A DNA stretch of 64,000 nucleotides from assembly GCF_002214185.1 (NCBI RefSeq), contig NZ_CP022161.1, positions 9,555,486 to 9,619,485 on the forward strand, in the 5' to 3' direction. Every line of letters starts with the position of its first letter. Position 1 is the stretch's first letter. Source of the DNA: Streptomyces capitiformicae. Its GTDB lineage: Bacteria > Actinomycetota > Actinomycetes > Streptomycetales > Streptomycetaceae. The position numbers were made by a program, and so were the translations under genes. The notes beneath the pieces are model-generated. The model saw only the letters and a program-made list of their open reading frames with translations. It had not been told where the DNA came from and did no database searches. This document shows positions 53,147 through 62,109 of this stretch, piece after piece.

Positions 53147-53527
53147 TCAGGTGAAGGGGTACGGGCCGAAGCGGCCCCACGCCACCGCACCGGCCAGCAC
53201 GATCAGCACGAGGTTCGTCACGATCGCGCTGGACTCCTTGCGGCTGGCGTGGGTCATCGCCGCCCCGACCATCAGCAGCACGAGGCCGACGGCGGCCAGC
53301 GGCACCAGGACGGGGATGATGTCCAGCGCGGCGGGCAGGATCAACCCGACCGCGGCCAGCACCTCCAGGGCGCCGATCAGCTTGAGCGTGCCCGGAGAGA
53401 AGTCCTCGGCCCACGCCATGTTCGGCGAGGCGGCGAGCTTCTCCTTCGGCTGGGCCAGCTTCGCGCCGCCGGCGGCCAGGAAGAGCGCGGCGAGCAGGCC
53501 GGCCAGAATCCACAAAGCGATGTTCAT
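53147..53527 (-). CDS. DoxX-family small membrane protein
   Basis: A 126-residue protein with four hydrophobic helices: ALWILAGLLAALFLAAGGAK, LKLIGALEVLAAVGLILPAA, LVPLAAVGLVLLMVGAAMTH and NLVLIVLAGAVAWGRFGPYP. The short loop KLAQPKEKLAASP and the overall pattern match DoxX-like proteins, which often accompany redox or stress genes. It stands upstream of, and in the same direction as, the NmrA-like reductase gene's 3' end, with 160 bases between them; their relation is not clear. Confidence 0.85.
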   Translation of the reverse strand: MNIALWILAGLLAALFLAAGGAKLAQPKEKLAASPNMAWAEDFSPGTLKLIGALEVLAAVGLILPAALDIIPVLVPLAAVGLVLLMVGAAMTHASRKESSAIVTNLVLIVLAGAVAWGRFGPYPFT

Positions 53528-53688
53528 GAGTTGACCAATCAGGGGGAGGCAGACAGGGCCCCGACGTTCTCGTGATGCGTCCCGATGTGCGGGACGAAAG
53601 CGGCGCTCAGCGGGAACGCCGGGGCCCTGGGGATCAGATGCGTGGAATGGGGATCAGGTGCGTGGAATGAAGTCCGCCGGGTCGCCCG

Positions 53689-54633
53689 TCAGGCGCCGGC
53701 GAACGCGTGCTTGTGTGCGTTCAGCCACTGCTGGAACGTCTGCAGTTGCGGGTTCAGGTCGCGGACGACGTCGAGGTCGCGGACCGCGTTGAACTGCGGC
53801 ACTTCCGCGTAGAACTGGAACATGTTCCCCGTCTCGGCCGCGGCGGGGAACGGCTGCGCCCGCATCGCGTCGAAGGGCACCGGCACGTACGCCACGTCTT
53901 CGCCCAGGGCCGCGCTGAGCTGCTCGGCCATCTGCTTGCCGGTCAGGTGCTCGCCGGCGATGGACACGGTGCGGCCCACGAGGTCACCGCCGCGGCGGAA
54001 GATGCCGTAGGCGGTCCTGCCGATGTCTTCGGCGGCGATGCCGGCGAGCGGACTGTCGGCCATCGGCATGGCCAGCACGAGCCGGCCGTCGTCTCCCCGT
54101 CGCGGCGCCATCGGGCCGAGCAGGTTCTCCCAGTAGAAAGTGGTCTGCAGGAAGGTGCTCGGCACCCCGGCATCGGTGAAGAACTGGTTGGCCTCGGCCT
54201 TGGCGTCGAAGTGCGGCACCTTGTAGCCGCCCATCAGCGTCGGCATGCGCTCGTCGTCGAGCGGGATGTAGTCGCGGGTGTCCTCCAGCGTCGACCAGAT
54301 CACATGGGCCACACCCGCGGCCTTGGCGGCCCGGGCCATGGCTGCCGCCTCCTGCTTCTCCCGCTCGGGCGACATGTCCTCCCAGAAGTTGGTCACCAGG
54401 AACGCCCCATGCGCCCCGTCGAACGCCTCCGTCAGGCTCCCCAGGTCGCCGGTGTCGGCCTTCACCACCTCGGCACCCAGCGCCGTGAGCTCGCGCGCGG
54501 CGTCCGAGTCGGGACGGCGGGTCAGCGCACGTACCGCGAACCCACCATCGGCGTCGGCCAGGATCGCCCTGGCCAGCCCGCCTCCCTGGGCGCCGGTCGC
54601 ACCGACCACCGCGATCACCTTCTTCTCCGCCAC
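53689..54633 (-). CDS. NmrA-family NAD(P)-binding protein
   Basis: A 314-residue atypical SDR. The dinucleotide loop VIAVVGATGAQGGGLARAIL, the RALTRRPDSDAARELTALGA strand, GAHGAFLVTNFWEDMSP and the NmrA-like FLQTTFYWENLLGPMAP are typical. Such proteins are quinone reductases or redox sensors. The GTG at 54633 follows AAGGAGAAGG; the frame runs further upstream without support. It diverges from a MarR regulator with repeated palindromic sites between them, a common arrangement for a repressor and its target. Confidence 0.9.
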   Translation of the reverse strand: MAEKKVIAVVGATGAQGGGLARAILADADGGFAVRALTRRPDSDAARELTALGAEVVKADTGDLGSLTEAFDGAHGAFLVTNFWEDMSPEREKQEAAAMARAAKAAGVAHVIWSTLEDTRDYIPLDDERMPTLMGGYKVPHFDAKAEANQFFTDAGVPSTFLQTTFYWENLLGPMAPRRGDDGRLVLAMPMADSPLAGIAAEDIGRTAYGIFRRGGDLVGRTVSIAGEHLTGKQMAEQLSAALGEDVAYVPVPFDAMRAQPFPAAAETGNMFQFYAEVPQFNAVRDLDVVRDLNPQLQTFQQWLNAHKHAFAGA

Positions 54634-54707
54634 GGCCTTCTCCTTCTTGTTGGGGCGGGGGTGACACACCCCCGTACATGACGAATCATGCATCTAGCCA
54701 TTCGAAA

Positions 54708-54767
54708 GTGCATGACGTGTCAAATGATGTGTCATGCATGTTAGGTGTGAGTGCATGACATGTCAAA
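54708..54767. promoter_or_regulatory. repeated MarR-type operator between nmrA-like and marR genes
   Basis: GTGCATGACGTGTCAAA (54708-54724) recurs as GTGCATGACATGTCAAA (54751-54767), and an inverted TGTCATGCAT lies between them (54730-54739). The core TGACRTGTCA is itself a palindrome. The array covers both divergent promoters and is strikingly AT-rich. Binding by the adjacent MarR protein is inferred. Confidence 0.7.
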
Positions 54768-54789
54768 CATCCAGGTAAACTCGTTGCGC

Positions 54790-55254
54790 ATGAACGACAC
54801 ACCCACATGGCTGAGCCCCGCCGAGCAGCACGCCTGGCGTGCCTTCATCCGCCTGCACCAGAAGCTCTGGGCCACGCTGGAGCGTGACCTGAAGGCGCAC
54901 AAACTGTCCGGCGCCGACTTCCAGATCCTCGTCGCCCTCACCGACACCCCCGACGGTCGGCAGCGATTCCAGGACCTCGCCAGCACCATCGAGTGGGAAC
55001 AGAGCCGCCTGTCCCACCAGATCGCCAGGATGATCAAACGCGGCCTGGTGGCCCGGGAGGAATGCGCCGAGGACGGACGCGGTGCCTTCGTCGCCATTAC
55101 ACTGGCCGGCCGCAAAACCATCGAGGCCGCCGCACCCCACCATGTAGCCGCGGTCCGCCGCCTGGTCATCGACGTCCTCAGCCCGGATGAACTCACCACC
55201 TTCGCGCGGCTCTCCAATTGCATCCTCGAACAACTGGACAACGAGCCACCGTGA
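54790..55254 (+). CDS. MarR-family transcriptional regulator
   Basis: A 154-residue winged-helix regulator. After an N-terminal helix (AEQHAWRAFIRLHQKLWATL) come the DNA-binding helices (LSGADFQILVALTDTPDGRQ, RFQDLASTIEWEQSRLSHQI), the wing (LVAREECAEDGRGAFVAIT) and a C-terminal dimer helix (LSPDELTTFARLSNCILEQL). ATG 54790 is preferred to an upstream in-frame start because family members begin near WLSPAE. It diverges from the NmrA-like gene and probably represses it and itself through the sites at 54708-54767. Confidence 0.93.
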   Translation: MNDTPTWLSPAEQHAWRAFIRLHQKLWATLERDLKAHKLSGADFQILVALTDTPDGRQRFQDLASTIEWEQSRLSHQIARMIKRGLVAREECAEDGRGAFVAITLAGRKTIEAAAPHHVAAVRRLVIDVLSPDELTTFARLSNCILEQLDNEPP

Positions 55255-55344
55255 CCCTCACCGCGGTCCTCGCACTGGTGACGCCGCCGATTACTGTCTT
55301 CGCTCGTCTCAGAGGACCCATGAGACAGCCAGAAATACTTGCCC

Positions 55345-55840
55345 TAACGCGACTGTTCCCATTCGACCTCGGGGTGCGCGTCGACCGACGCCGTGGTGAA
55401 GGCCGGCACGTCGACCGCCCCGGCCCAGGAGGTGCCGTACCTCACCTCTCGCCACTCCGTGGGCTTGATCCATGCCAGGGTCCGCATGTGGTCGAACTCG
55501 CCTCACCCTGAGACGGTCGGTGGCCTGGTCGGGACCGAGCGGGGTGACGGCGGTGACCAGGTCGGCCACGTCTCGCGCCGGCCCGCGGCGTCGACCTGGT
55601 TGGGGTTGAGGGGCGAGCCGTTCCGGGTTGCCGCTGAGCTCGGTCAGCAGGCCGCGCGCGATGAGCCGGCGGACCGCGAACGCGGTCACGTTCGCCCGCT
55701 CATCGAGCTGTTCGAGGAGCGGATTGCGCATGGTCCAGTGGGCGTGCCGCCGTCGAAGAAGCCGAGCACGGCGGCGTTGGCGTCCGAGGTGAACTTCACC
55801 CGGCACCGCTCCCACTGCGGGGTCTCCCCGGCAGCACGTG
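55345..55840 (-). pseudogene. frameshifted remnant of an unrecognised actinobacterial gene
   Basis: Coding-like segments appear in successive minus-strand frames: MRNPLLEQLDERANVTAFAV with RRLIARGLLTELSGNP, then RDVADLVTAVTPLGPDQATD, then EFDHMRTLAWIKPTEWREVR with YGTSWAGAVDVPAFTTAS. They read as one protein broken by at least two frameshifts. I do not know the family. No intact start or stop could be assigned. Confidence 0.4.
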
Positions 55841-56315
55841 ATTGCGGCCACTGGCGCCGGTGCCGCAGCCGTGACGACCTCGATGGTCGTGCCTCAGGCC
55901 GCTGCAGCAGCGTCCCGTGGTCGCTCGAAGGAGCAGCTGTTCACGTTCGACAACTCGGCGCTGGTGTTCATCAACAACTCCTGGGACGACCCGGCCTTCC
56001 GCCAGGCGATACGGAAAACCAGCCGCCGCAATTTCATCATGCTCGGCCTGTGGACCGAGATCTGCTTGGCCTACCCGGTGGCGGAGATGCAGGCCGCAGG
56101 TCTCAGGACGACGTTCCCCGCGGACGCGGTCGGCGGCGTCACCAAGGAGGCACGACCTGGCGGTCCAGCGCATGGCCCAGGCCGGCAGCGTACCCAACTC
56201 GACCTTCGCGCTGATCTCCGAGTCGGGCCTCGACTGGGCCTCTCCGCAGGGGCCGATCATGAGGGAGGTCGCCGACTGGCAACTGGAGGAACTGGAGAAG
56301 CTCAACCAGGCCTGA
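55838..56315 (+). pseudogene. isochorismatase-family hydrolase with internal deletion and frameshift
   Basis: The N-terminus is an export-like Ala/Val stretch. It leads into DNSALVFI, then jumps directly to NNSWDDPAFRQAIR, which in YcaC-like isochorismatase hydrolases lies some 60 residues further on, so an internal deletion has removed the catalytic Asp/Lys region. MLGLWTEICLAYPVAEMQAA keeps the nucleophile Cys, and DAVGGVTKEA is typical. A loss of two bases (or gain of one) near 56,142 shifts the frame before HDLAVQRMAQAGSVPNSTFA. It cannot make an active enzyme. Confidence 0.7.
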
Positions 56316-56332
56316 CCCTGGCCTCAGCGAAC

Positions 56333-56356
56333 GCTCCGCTCCACATGGAGCGGAGC
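56333..56356 (+). terminator. perfect stem-loop after the hydrolase pseudogene
   Basis: GCTCCGCTCC (56333-56342) and its exact complement (56347-56356) flank a four-base loop, ACAT. It stands 18 bases beyond the pseudogene stop, as expected of its original terminator. Confidence 0.75.
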
Positions 56357-56755
56357 CACCGCCTCGATCGCCGCCCACCCCTGCTCCGCGATCACCACGA
56401 AGGCGCCGCGGCACCAGTCTTACTCACCGGGTGCCCGGCGCCCGCCCGGCTTGGGCCCCGGCCACCCGGTGAGTCGTCAGTCGGTCCGGCCCGAGCGATG
56501 TTCCTGTCATCCACCTGGGCAACTGGCGTCGGTCGCTGTCCTGCCTTTCTCTCGTTGAGAGATCGCGGAGACGGCCGACGCCCCCGATGAGGTGGGAGAG
56601 ACGTCCGATCATGCCGCCCGGTGCGCTGGTGCAAGAGGTGCGAACAAGTGGTGCGTCCACACCGTCATCCACGCCCGGCCCGTCTGGACCTTGAAGGCGG
56701 AGATCCGTGCTCTGACCTGAGCCTGACTCTGTCGGGGATCTTGGATTTGCCGAGG
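56357..56755. other. 400-base stretch without a recognisable gene
   Basis: Only short overlapping frames occur here, without motifs or start signals. It separates the hydrolase remnant from the IS1182 remnant and probably contains degraded mobile DNA. Confidence 0.4.
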
Positions 56756-57565
56756 TCAGCTGCCCAGGGTTCGCCAGGACTTCAGCCGGGGTATCTCGCG
56801 CTGGTCGAGGTAGTTCTGGAAGGCAGTCGGTCGGCGGGGCGTAGGTGCTTCCTCAGCCGGTGGCAGTCCGCTGAGCGCTCGATGTTGACGGCGATGGCCG
56901 TCAGGACGTGCTGGATGTGGGCCGTTCCCTGTCCTCGGTAGCGGCAGCGCCGCATGCCGTGTCCGTGGGCGAACTCGTTGACCGTGCCCTCCACTCCCGA
57001 GCGGACCGCATAGCGGGTCTTCCATTCGGGCGTCTGTTGCTCGGTGCGGACGCGGAGTTGCAGGTCGCGGAGTTCTCGTGGGGGAAACCCCACGGTGCGG
57101 GCACTGTCGGCGGTGGTGGTGCACTGGATGCGGGTCGGGCAGGGGCGGCACTGGCTCTTGGTGAACCTGGCCACGATCAGCGGGGCCGCGGTGGGCGAGG
57201 AGGTCGGGTAGGGGCCGTGCCAGCCCGCGCTGACCTGTCCCTGGGGGCAAGTGACCTGCTGACGGTCGTAGTCGATGTGGAAGTCGTCCCGGGCGAAGCC
57301 CTCGTTTCGGCGGTGTTGGCGGGTGGGGTTGCTCCGGAGCGGCCCGGAGAGGGTGACCTGGTGTTCACGGGTGGCTTGTTCCAGGTGGGGCAGGGAGGTG
57401 TAGCCGGCGTCGACCAGGTGCTCGGCGGGCAGCAGTCCGCGATGCGCCAGGCGGGTGTGGATGCCGGGCAGGACCTGGCTGTCGTGGGTGGTGGCCGCGG
57501 TGGCGGCCACGTCCGTGATCACGTTGGGGCCGTCGGGAGCACAGGCGGCAGCGGGGCGAAGCACC
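56756..57565 (-). pseudogene. IS1182-family transposase, 5' truncated and frameshifted
   Basis: The long minus-strand frame encodes the C-terminal DDE half of an IS1182 transposase: [40 protein letters not shown], the Cys cluster [13 protein letters not shown] and [21 protein letters not shown] one-base loss near 56,880 moves the family's end ([20 protein letters not shown]) into another frame that stops at 56756. The N-terminal half is replaced at 57,565 by an oppositely oriented IS5-type fragment. Confidence 0.85.
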
Positions 57566-57566
57566 G

Positions 57567-57712
57567 CAGTTCGAGCCCGTCCTGGAAGCGATCCGCTGCG
57601 GGATCAACCGCCTCACTCGCCACCGGGCCGTGGCCTCTCGGTACGACAAGCCTGCCGCCCGCTACACGACCGTGCTGTACGCAGTCCTCAATTGTTGGGC
57701 GGTACGTCGAGC
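57567..57712 (+). pseudogene. C-terminal fragment of an IS5-type transposase
   Basis: The plus-strand frame reads [20 protein letters not shown] then VASRYDKPAARYTTVLYAVL, the end of an IS5-type (ISL2-like) transposase with its catalytic Glu region. There is no start and no upstream core. It cuts the IS1182 remnant at its 5' side. Confidence 0.65.
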
Positions 57713-57812
57713 CGTACGTGCTCACTCGTCCGGGGATTCGCCGGGCAGGCGGACGGCCTTCGCATGATCATGCGTTCCGCCACGGAATCATGTTCATACG
57801 AAGGCCGCAGAG

Positions 57813-58035
57813 GTGAGCGTGCTGGACCAGGATGCCCAGCGGGACGCGTTCGACTTCACGTCACACTTCCGGGAGGACTTCTACGCGTGCCTGACCTCGC
57901 GCGGTGACCTCCTGTTCGAGGTGGCGGACGCGATGTTGTGCGAGAACGGGCCTGTTGACCTCGCCGGTCGATCTGACTCCGTTGGCCGAACACCGCCGCG
58001 GCCACGGCGCGTTGTACGACGCCATGACGGTAGAC
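57813..58035 (+). pseudogene. N-terminal fragment of a transposase, frameshifted
   Basis: GTG 57813 opens with DFTSHFREDFYACLTSRGDL and LFEVADAMLCENGPVDLAG, resembling the start of IS701-like transposases of Streptomyces. The continuation SPVDLTPLAEHRRGHGALYD is one frame over, so a frameshift lies near 57,960. The sequence breaks off after DAMTVDIR at about 58,035. Confidence 0.5.
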
Positions 58036-58046
58036 ATCCGCCGAAC

Positions 58047-58508
58047 TTATACGCCGTGAATCCTTCCGCAGGTGCTGGGCTTCCCGATCTCGCAGACGTA
58101 GATCATGACGTCGGCCACGTTGTAGCCCCTGCCCGATTCCCCGATCCGGGTGTACTCGGTGGAGTGGGAATAATCCCACTTGGTGCCCGTCCATTTGCTG
58201 TAGGTGGCATAGAGCGAATACGTTCCGCCGCAAGTGAGAATCCGGCGGACGTTGAAGTCCCACCGGGTGTTGTAGGCGGCCCTGCCCTGCTTGTGGGCGG
58301 TGTAGTCGTAGTAGTAATACCCCTCGGCCCGACCGCAGCCGTTCCGGGTAGAAGCCTCGTAGTGCCCGCCTGCCGCGTGCGCCGGCCCGGCGAACCCGAC
58401 CAGTACCGCCACCCCCGCAGCGGCGATTCCGATTCCCCGAGCAGCGGACTTGAACCAGCCCTGCACGGGCCTCTCCCTCAGATCGTCTGTTACCAGGTCT
58501 TTGAGCAT
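58047..58508 (-). CDS. small secreted protein of unknown function
   Basis: A 153-residue protein with a long charged N-region and a clear signal segment (GIGIAAAGVAVLVGFAGPAH, cleavage after AHA). The mature part, about 110 residues, is rich in Tyr (GYYYYDYTAHKQ) and has four Cys (NGCGRAEG, LTCGGTYS, IYVCEIG, STCGRI), suggesting two disulfides. ATG 58508 follows GGGGGA. I do not recognise a family. It appears intact in a region of broken genes; it may be bounded by old IS debris on both sides. Confidence 0.7.
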   Translation of the reverse strand: MLKDLVTDDLRERPVQGWFKSAARGIGIAAAGVAVLVGFAGPAHAAGGHYEASTRNGCGRAEGYYYYDYTAHKQGRAAYNTRWDFNVRRILTCGGTYSLYATYSKWTGTKWDYSHSTEYTRIGESGRGYNVADVMIYVCEIGKPSTCGRIHGV

Positions 58509-58789
58509 TGTTCCCCCTTCATCATTTGAGCAACTGTTCTTCCTCATCACAGGAACCTACGGACAGAGCTACGCGTATCGCGTCCCACGGTTGTATGACG
58601 TTCCGCTCCACCCAACGCGTCAGCGGGGTAAACCACGACGGTATTCGGTGATGGATCATCCAACGAGCGCGGCAGCTCTCGGCTGGACAGCCGAGACCGT
58701 GACCAGAGTCTTGCCCGGAGGTTGTGGGCATGGGGATAGCACTGCGCGCCACCTGCTTAGCCCTGGGCGCCAGGATGTGCTCGCACAAA

Positions 58790-58855
58790 TGCATGACGGT
58801 AGTCAGTCGGCGTGGTGCCGTAAGCGGTGCGGAAGACACGGATGAAGTCGGGGGG
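58790..58855 (-). pseudogene. C-terminal scrap of an AraC-family regulator
   Basis: The minus-strand frame encodes DFIRVFRTAYGTTPTDYR, the typical last motif of AraC/XylS HTH domains. Nothing recognisable precedes it, because IS5-type sequence begins within 40 bases. Confidence 0.5.
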
Positions 58856-58891
58856 CGGGTAATCCCAAGACCGGGAATTCAAGACGGTGTT

Positions 58892-59045
58892 CTACGTGGT
58901 GAGGCGGACCAGTCGTTTGTAGCAGCACAGGGCTGTGGCGAGGCCGAGGAAGACCTGATAGTTGCGGGAATGTCGTTCATAGCGAGGGCTGAGTCGGCGG
59001 TAGCCGGACAGTCACGAGACCGTCCGCTCGATTCACGGACCCGCG
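58892..59045 (-). pseudogene. C-terminal fragment of an IS5-type transposase with a nonsense codon
   Basis: The minus-strand frame reads LSGYRRLSPRYERHSRNYQV and FLGLATALCCYKRLVRLTT followed by TAG, the end of the same IS5-type transposase found at 61,030-61,883. Just upstream, a TGA stands where that copy's relatives have a Trp codon (VS-W-LSG). The fragment is cut before the catalytic core. Confidence 0.7.
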
Positions 59046-59166
59046 GCTCTGCGCGGCCAGCGTCGACCGGCTGACGTTCAACGGCACCATCATCGAAACC
59101 GGCACCGACTCCTGCCGCCTCGCCTCCACCCGGGCACGAGCCGAGGAGCCCGCCAAGACCGGCTGA
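59041..59166 (+). pseudogene. possible C-terminal fragment of an IstB-like transposition ATPase
   Basis: The frame ending at TGA 59164-59166 reads DRLTFNGTIIETGTDSCRLA and STRARAEEPAKTG. I associate this ending with IS21-type IstB helper proteins from actinobacteria, but only about 40 residues remain and the assignment is from memory. Confidence 0.35.
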
Positions 59167-59293
59167 CCCAGAGAGCTGACTGCCTCGATTGCCGGCCGCC
59201 CTCGCAGGCGGCCGGCAATCCCATATTCGCGGTGCTACCGCCAGGCACTTCCGGTCCAGGCAGCGCTCGGCCGCCGCGTTGTGTCAATGGACC

Positions 59294-59704
59294 TCAAGAG
59301 TCGAGCACGGCGGCGACGGCCTCAATCTCGACGAGCTGGTCCTTATAGCCGAGGACAGTGACGCCCATCAAGGTGCTGGGGACGTCGTGGTCAGCGAACG
59401 AGTCCCGGACTACCTCCCAGGCAGACACCAGGTCCTCCCGCCGGGCCGATGCGACGAGAACCCTTGTACTGATGACGTCCTGGAGTGACGCGCCGGCGGC
59501 AGCGAGAGCAGCCCGCATGTTCTCAACGGCTTTCAGCGCCTGACCCGCGTAGTCCCCGATCGCTGCCGTCGAGCCGTCGTCGTTCAGGGGACACGCCCCG
59601 GCGAGGAAGATCAGGCGGGAGTCGGCGGGCGCCGTAGCTGCGTAGGCGTACTCGGCGACGTCGGACAGGGAGGCGGAGCGGATCAGAGTGATGGCACGAG
59701 CCAC
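59294..59704 (-). CDS. RidA-family (YjgF/L-PSP) protein
   Basis: A 136-residue protein of the RidA fold, which usually hydrolyses reactive enamine/imine intermediates. Motifs are SRLIFLAGACPLNDDGS, IGDYAGQALKAVENMRAAL, LQDVISTRVLVAS with the substrate-binding Arg, and PSTLMGVTVLGYKDQLVEIE with the terminal Glu. GTG 59704 is chosen for the AAAGGA site just upstream; an ATG seven codons earlier lacks one. It is intact and stands alone between IS fragments. Confidence 0.88.
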   Translation of the reverse strand: MARAITLIRSASLSDVAEYAYAATAPADSRLIFLAGACPLNDDGSTAAIGDYAGQALKAVENMRAALAAAGASLQDVISTRVLVASARREDLVSAWEVVRDSFADHDVPSTLMGVTVLGYKDQLVEIEAVAAVLDS

Positions 59705-59877
59705 GGTCGTCGGGTCCTTTCCCATGGAGTGTTGAGCGTGGACATCCTGCCAACGGCCCGTTGGTACCCGCCTCCCTATTTCTCGCCGCGCCCACGTCAA
59801 CGCCGTCATTTCTGGTCGACACTCGTGGACCCGCTGATCACCAACTGACTCCGGAACCCGTCGAGAAACGCTGTTCC

Positions 59878-60154
59878 TAGAGATCAACGAAGCCAACAAG
59901 CTCCATGCCGACAAGCGCTACGACTACGCCCTCCTGCGGCGATGGTTATCCGGACGCGGCATCCGGCACCGGATCGCCCGCCGAGGCATCGAAACCTCAC
60001 AACGACTCGGCCGCCACCGCCGGACCATCGAACGCACCATGTCCTGGCGCGCCGGATGCCGCCGACTCCACCGCCGCCACGAACGCAAAGCCGACCACTT
60101 CCTTGCCTTCACCAGCATCGCCTGCACCCTCATCTGCTACCGCAGACTTACTTG
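59878..60154 (+). pseudogene. C-terminal fragment of another IS5-type transposase
   Basis: The plus-strand frame reads LHADKRYDYALLRRWLSGRG, IARRGIETSQRLGRHRRTIE and RTMSWRAGCRRLHRRHERKA, ending at TGA. It holds the final acidic residue region and the DNA-binding tail of an ISL2-like transposase that is different from the copies at 58,892 and 61,030. There is no N-terminal part. Confidence 0.75.
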
Positions 60155-60185
60155 AGGGCCCTGGTACAGGAGGTCGTCCTGATGA

Positions 60186-60455
60186 CTACTGGATGCGGTA
60201 GCGGTCGGTAGAAGCCGGGCAGCGAACGCGCGGTGACGTTGTATTCCCCCGCCCCGCAGCGGCGGGGGTCAAGCCTTGCTGTGCTGCCCAGGCGCGCAGT
60301 GCGGTTTCGGCTTCCTCGCGGGACTGGGGGCCGCGGTCGATGTGGAGTTGCTGGAGGTGGCGGATGGCCGCCCCTATCGTCCGACCTTGAGGTATGCCGA
60401 GCAGGGTGATGATTTCCTTGCCGTTGAGGGGCACCGGGATACCGGGCAGCCGCTC
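60186..60455 (-). pseudogene. remnant resembling the C-terminus of a CCA-adding-enzyme-like protein
   Basis: The frame reads ERLPGIPVPLNGKEIITLLG, IPQGRTIGAAIRHLQQLHID and RGPQSREEAETALRAWAAQQ, a pattern known from the end of tRNA nucleotidyltransferase/poly(A) polymerase-type proteins. It has no start. It lies in the same frame as the gene upstream, separated from it only by the TAG at 60458-60456, so it may once have been part of one protein. Confidence 0.45.
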
Positions 60456-60984
60456 CTAGATGGCTCGCTCGGCTGCGGCACGCTCCTCGGACTCACGCTT
60501 GGCCTGTTCTCTCGCGTGCCACTCGTCGTAGTTGGCCGCGTTGGAGGCCTTCAGAGCGGCCCAGCGCCAGTCCTCCTCGTCCCGTCCTTGACCGAGGCCC
60601 ACTTCGACGAACAGATCGCGGTAGTCCGGCGCGCCGGGGCCGACCGACGCCACACCGAGCCGGGCGAGCGCCGCGTTGATCGGCCAGTCCTCCCGTGGAC
60701 CGCTGAATTCCGAGGTATGCACTGGCCCCCGTTCCTGTACACCATCCCGCCACAAGGCGGCGGTCTGATCCCCGTCGCCGCCCCAGAAGTCCGCTTTCAC
60801 ATGGACCACCGGTCCATTCTGCGAGAGGTCACAAAGTATTCGCGGCAGGTCACCGCAGAGCGCGGTGGAAAGTCAGCAGCCCCATGCGTTGCCTGAGCGG
60901 GGCGACCACCGCCCCGGGCACTCCTTCGGCCCAGCTTCGCAAGCGGTCAAAGTCACCTACGACAGCATCAAGTCGGTACGACAT
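60456..60984 (-). pseudogene. frameshifted hypothetical gene
   Basis: ATG 60984 opens MSYRLDAVVGDFDRLRSWAE and VPGAVVAPLRQRMGLLTF, then stops; one frame over the protein continues with PRILCDLSQNGPVVHVKADF, WGGDGDQTAALWRDGVQERG, GPREDWPINAALARLGV and VEVGLGQGRDEEDWRW to TAG 60458-60456. This resembles a hypothetical Streptomyces protein of about 170 residues with one frameshift near 60,850. Its function is unknown. The IS5-type copy lies on the other strand and overlaps its 5' part. Confidence 0.55.
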
Positions 60985-61029
60985 CTGCGTCCAGTAGCCG
61001 CGTTCGCGCGGGCGTTGGCCACCCGCCTC

Positions 61030-61883
61030 CATCGCTGCCAGCCGGACGGGTTGTGGGAGATCGCCGAGCCGCTGATTCCACCGTCGAAGGTGCGGCCACA
61101 GGGCGGCGGAACGCAGGACACGCCTGATGAGACGCTGTTCGCGGCGATCATCTACGTGCTGGTCAGCGGTTGCGCCTGGCGGGCTCTGCCACCGTGTTTC
61201 CGGGATATCGAAGTCGACCGCGCACCGCCGGTTCCTGATCTGGTCGCGGGCCGGGGTATGGGGCCGGCTGCATGAGGCGGTGCTGCACCGACTCGATGAC
61301 GCCGGCCTCATCGACGTCTCGCGCGTGGTCCTCGACTCCGCTCACGTGCGGGCTAAAAAAGGGGGCGAACTCACAGGTCCGAGCCCCGTGGACCGGGGTA
61401 AGCCGGGTTCCAAGACGCACGTACTGTCGGACGCGAACGGACTGCCCCTTCTCGTCGGCGTCTCGGCCGCCAACACCCACGACAGCGAAGCACTGAAGCC
61501 CATGGTCGCCGGTCACCAAACGAGACACGACCCCCACCGCGGCCGCCACTTCAAGCCTCAGCGCCTGCACGCCGACAAGGCGTACGACATCCCCCACCTG
61601 CGCAAATGGTTACGAGGCAAGCGCATCGGCGTACGCATCGCCCGCAAAGGCATCGAGTCCAGCGAACGGTTGGGCCGCCGCAGGTGGGTGATCGAGCGAA
61701 CGATTTCCTTGGCTGTCCGGCTACCGCAGACTCAGCCCCCGCTACGAACGCCACTCCCGCAACTACCTGGCCTTTCTCGGCCTCGCCGCAGCCCTGTGCT
61801 GCTACAAGCGACTCGTCCGCCTCACCACAGAGTCGTTTTCTCACCGAACCGAGTCGTTCGGTCTTCAGTCTCAGCGAACCTAG
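61030..61883 (+). pseudogene. IS5-type transposase with two frameshifts
   Basis: Nearly full-length transposase split over three frames. The N-terminal part reads LWEIAEPLIPPSKVRPQGGG and FAAIIYVLVSGCAWRALPP; an extra C in TTTCCGGG (about 61,197) shifts the frame before GISKSTAHRRFLIWSRAGVW. The core is clear: VVLDSAHVRAKKGGELTGP (first Asp), LSDANGLPLLVGVSAANTHD and LHADKAYDIPHLRKW (second Asp), RRRWVIERTIS (Glu). A second extra base (about 61,715) moves the end LSGYRRLSPRYERHSRNYLA out of frame. The first shift could be a programmed frameshift as in some IS5 groups; the second is more likely decay. Confidence 0.75.
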
Positions 61884-62109
61884 TCGCGCGGTTGAGCGCG
61901 CTTGTCCCGTCTCAGTGAAGCGGGGCTTGGCGCACTGATCTGGGTGCTGACCGTGCGGTGTGCGGGGCTGGGACAGGTTTGAGTGAAAAAACGGTGTCCC
62001 GCTTTGGGGTGGCTCTTCTCGCGGAGCAGGTGGCTTGTCTCACTCCAGCGGACATCGTCCTGGTGTGGACGATCAGGGGGAGCCGCAGAGCGGCAGGGCC
62101 GGGGCGGCC

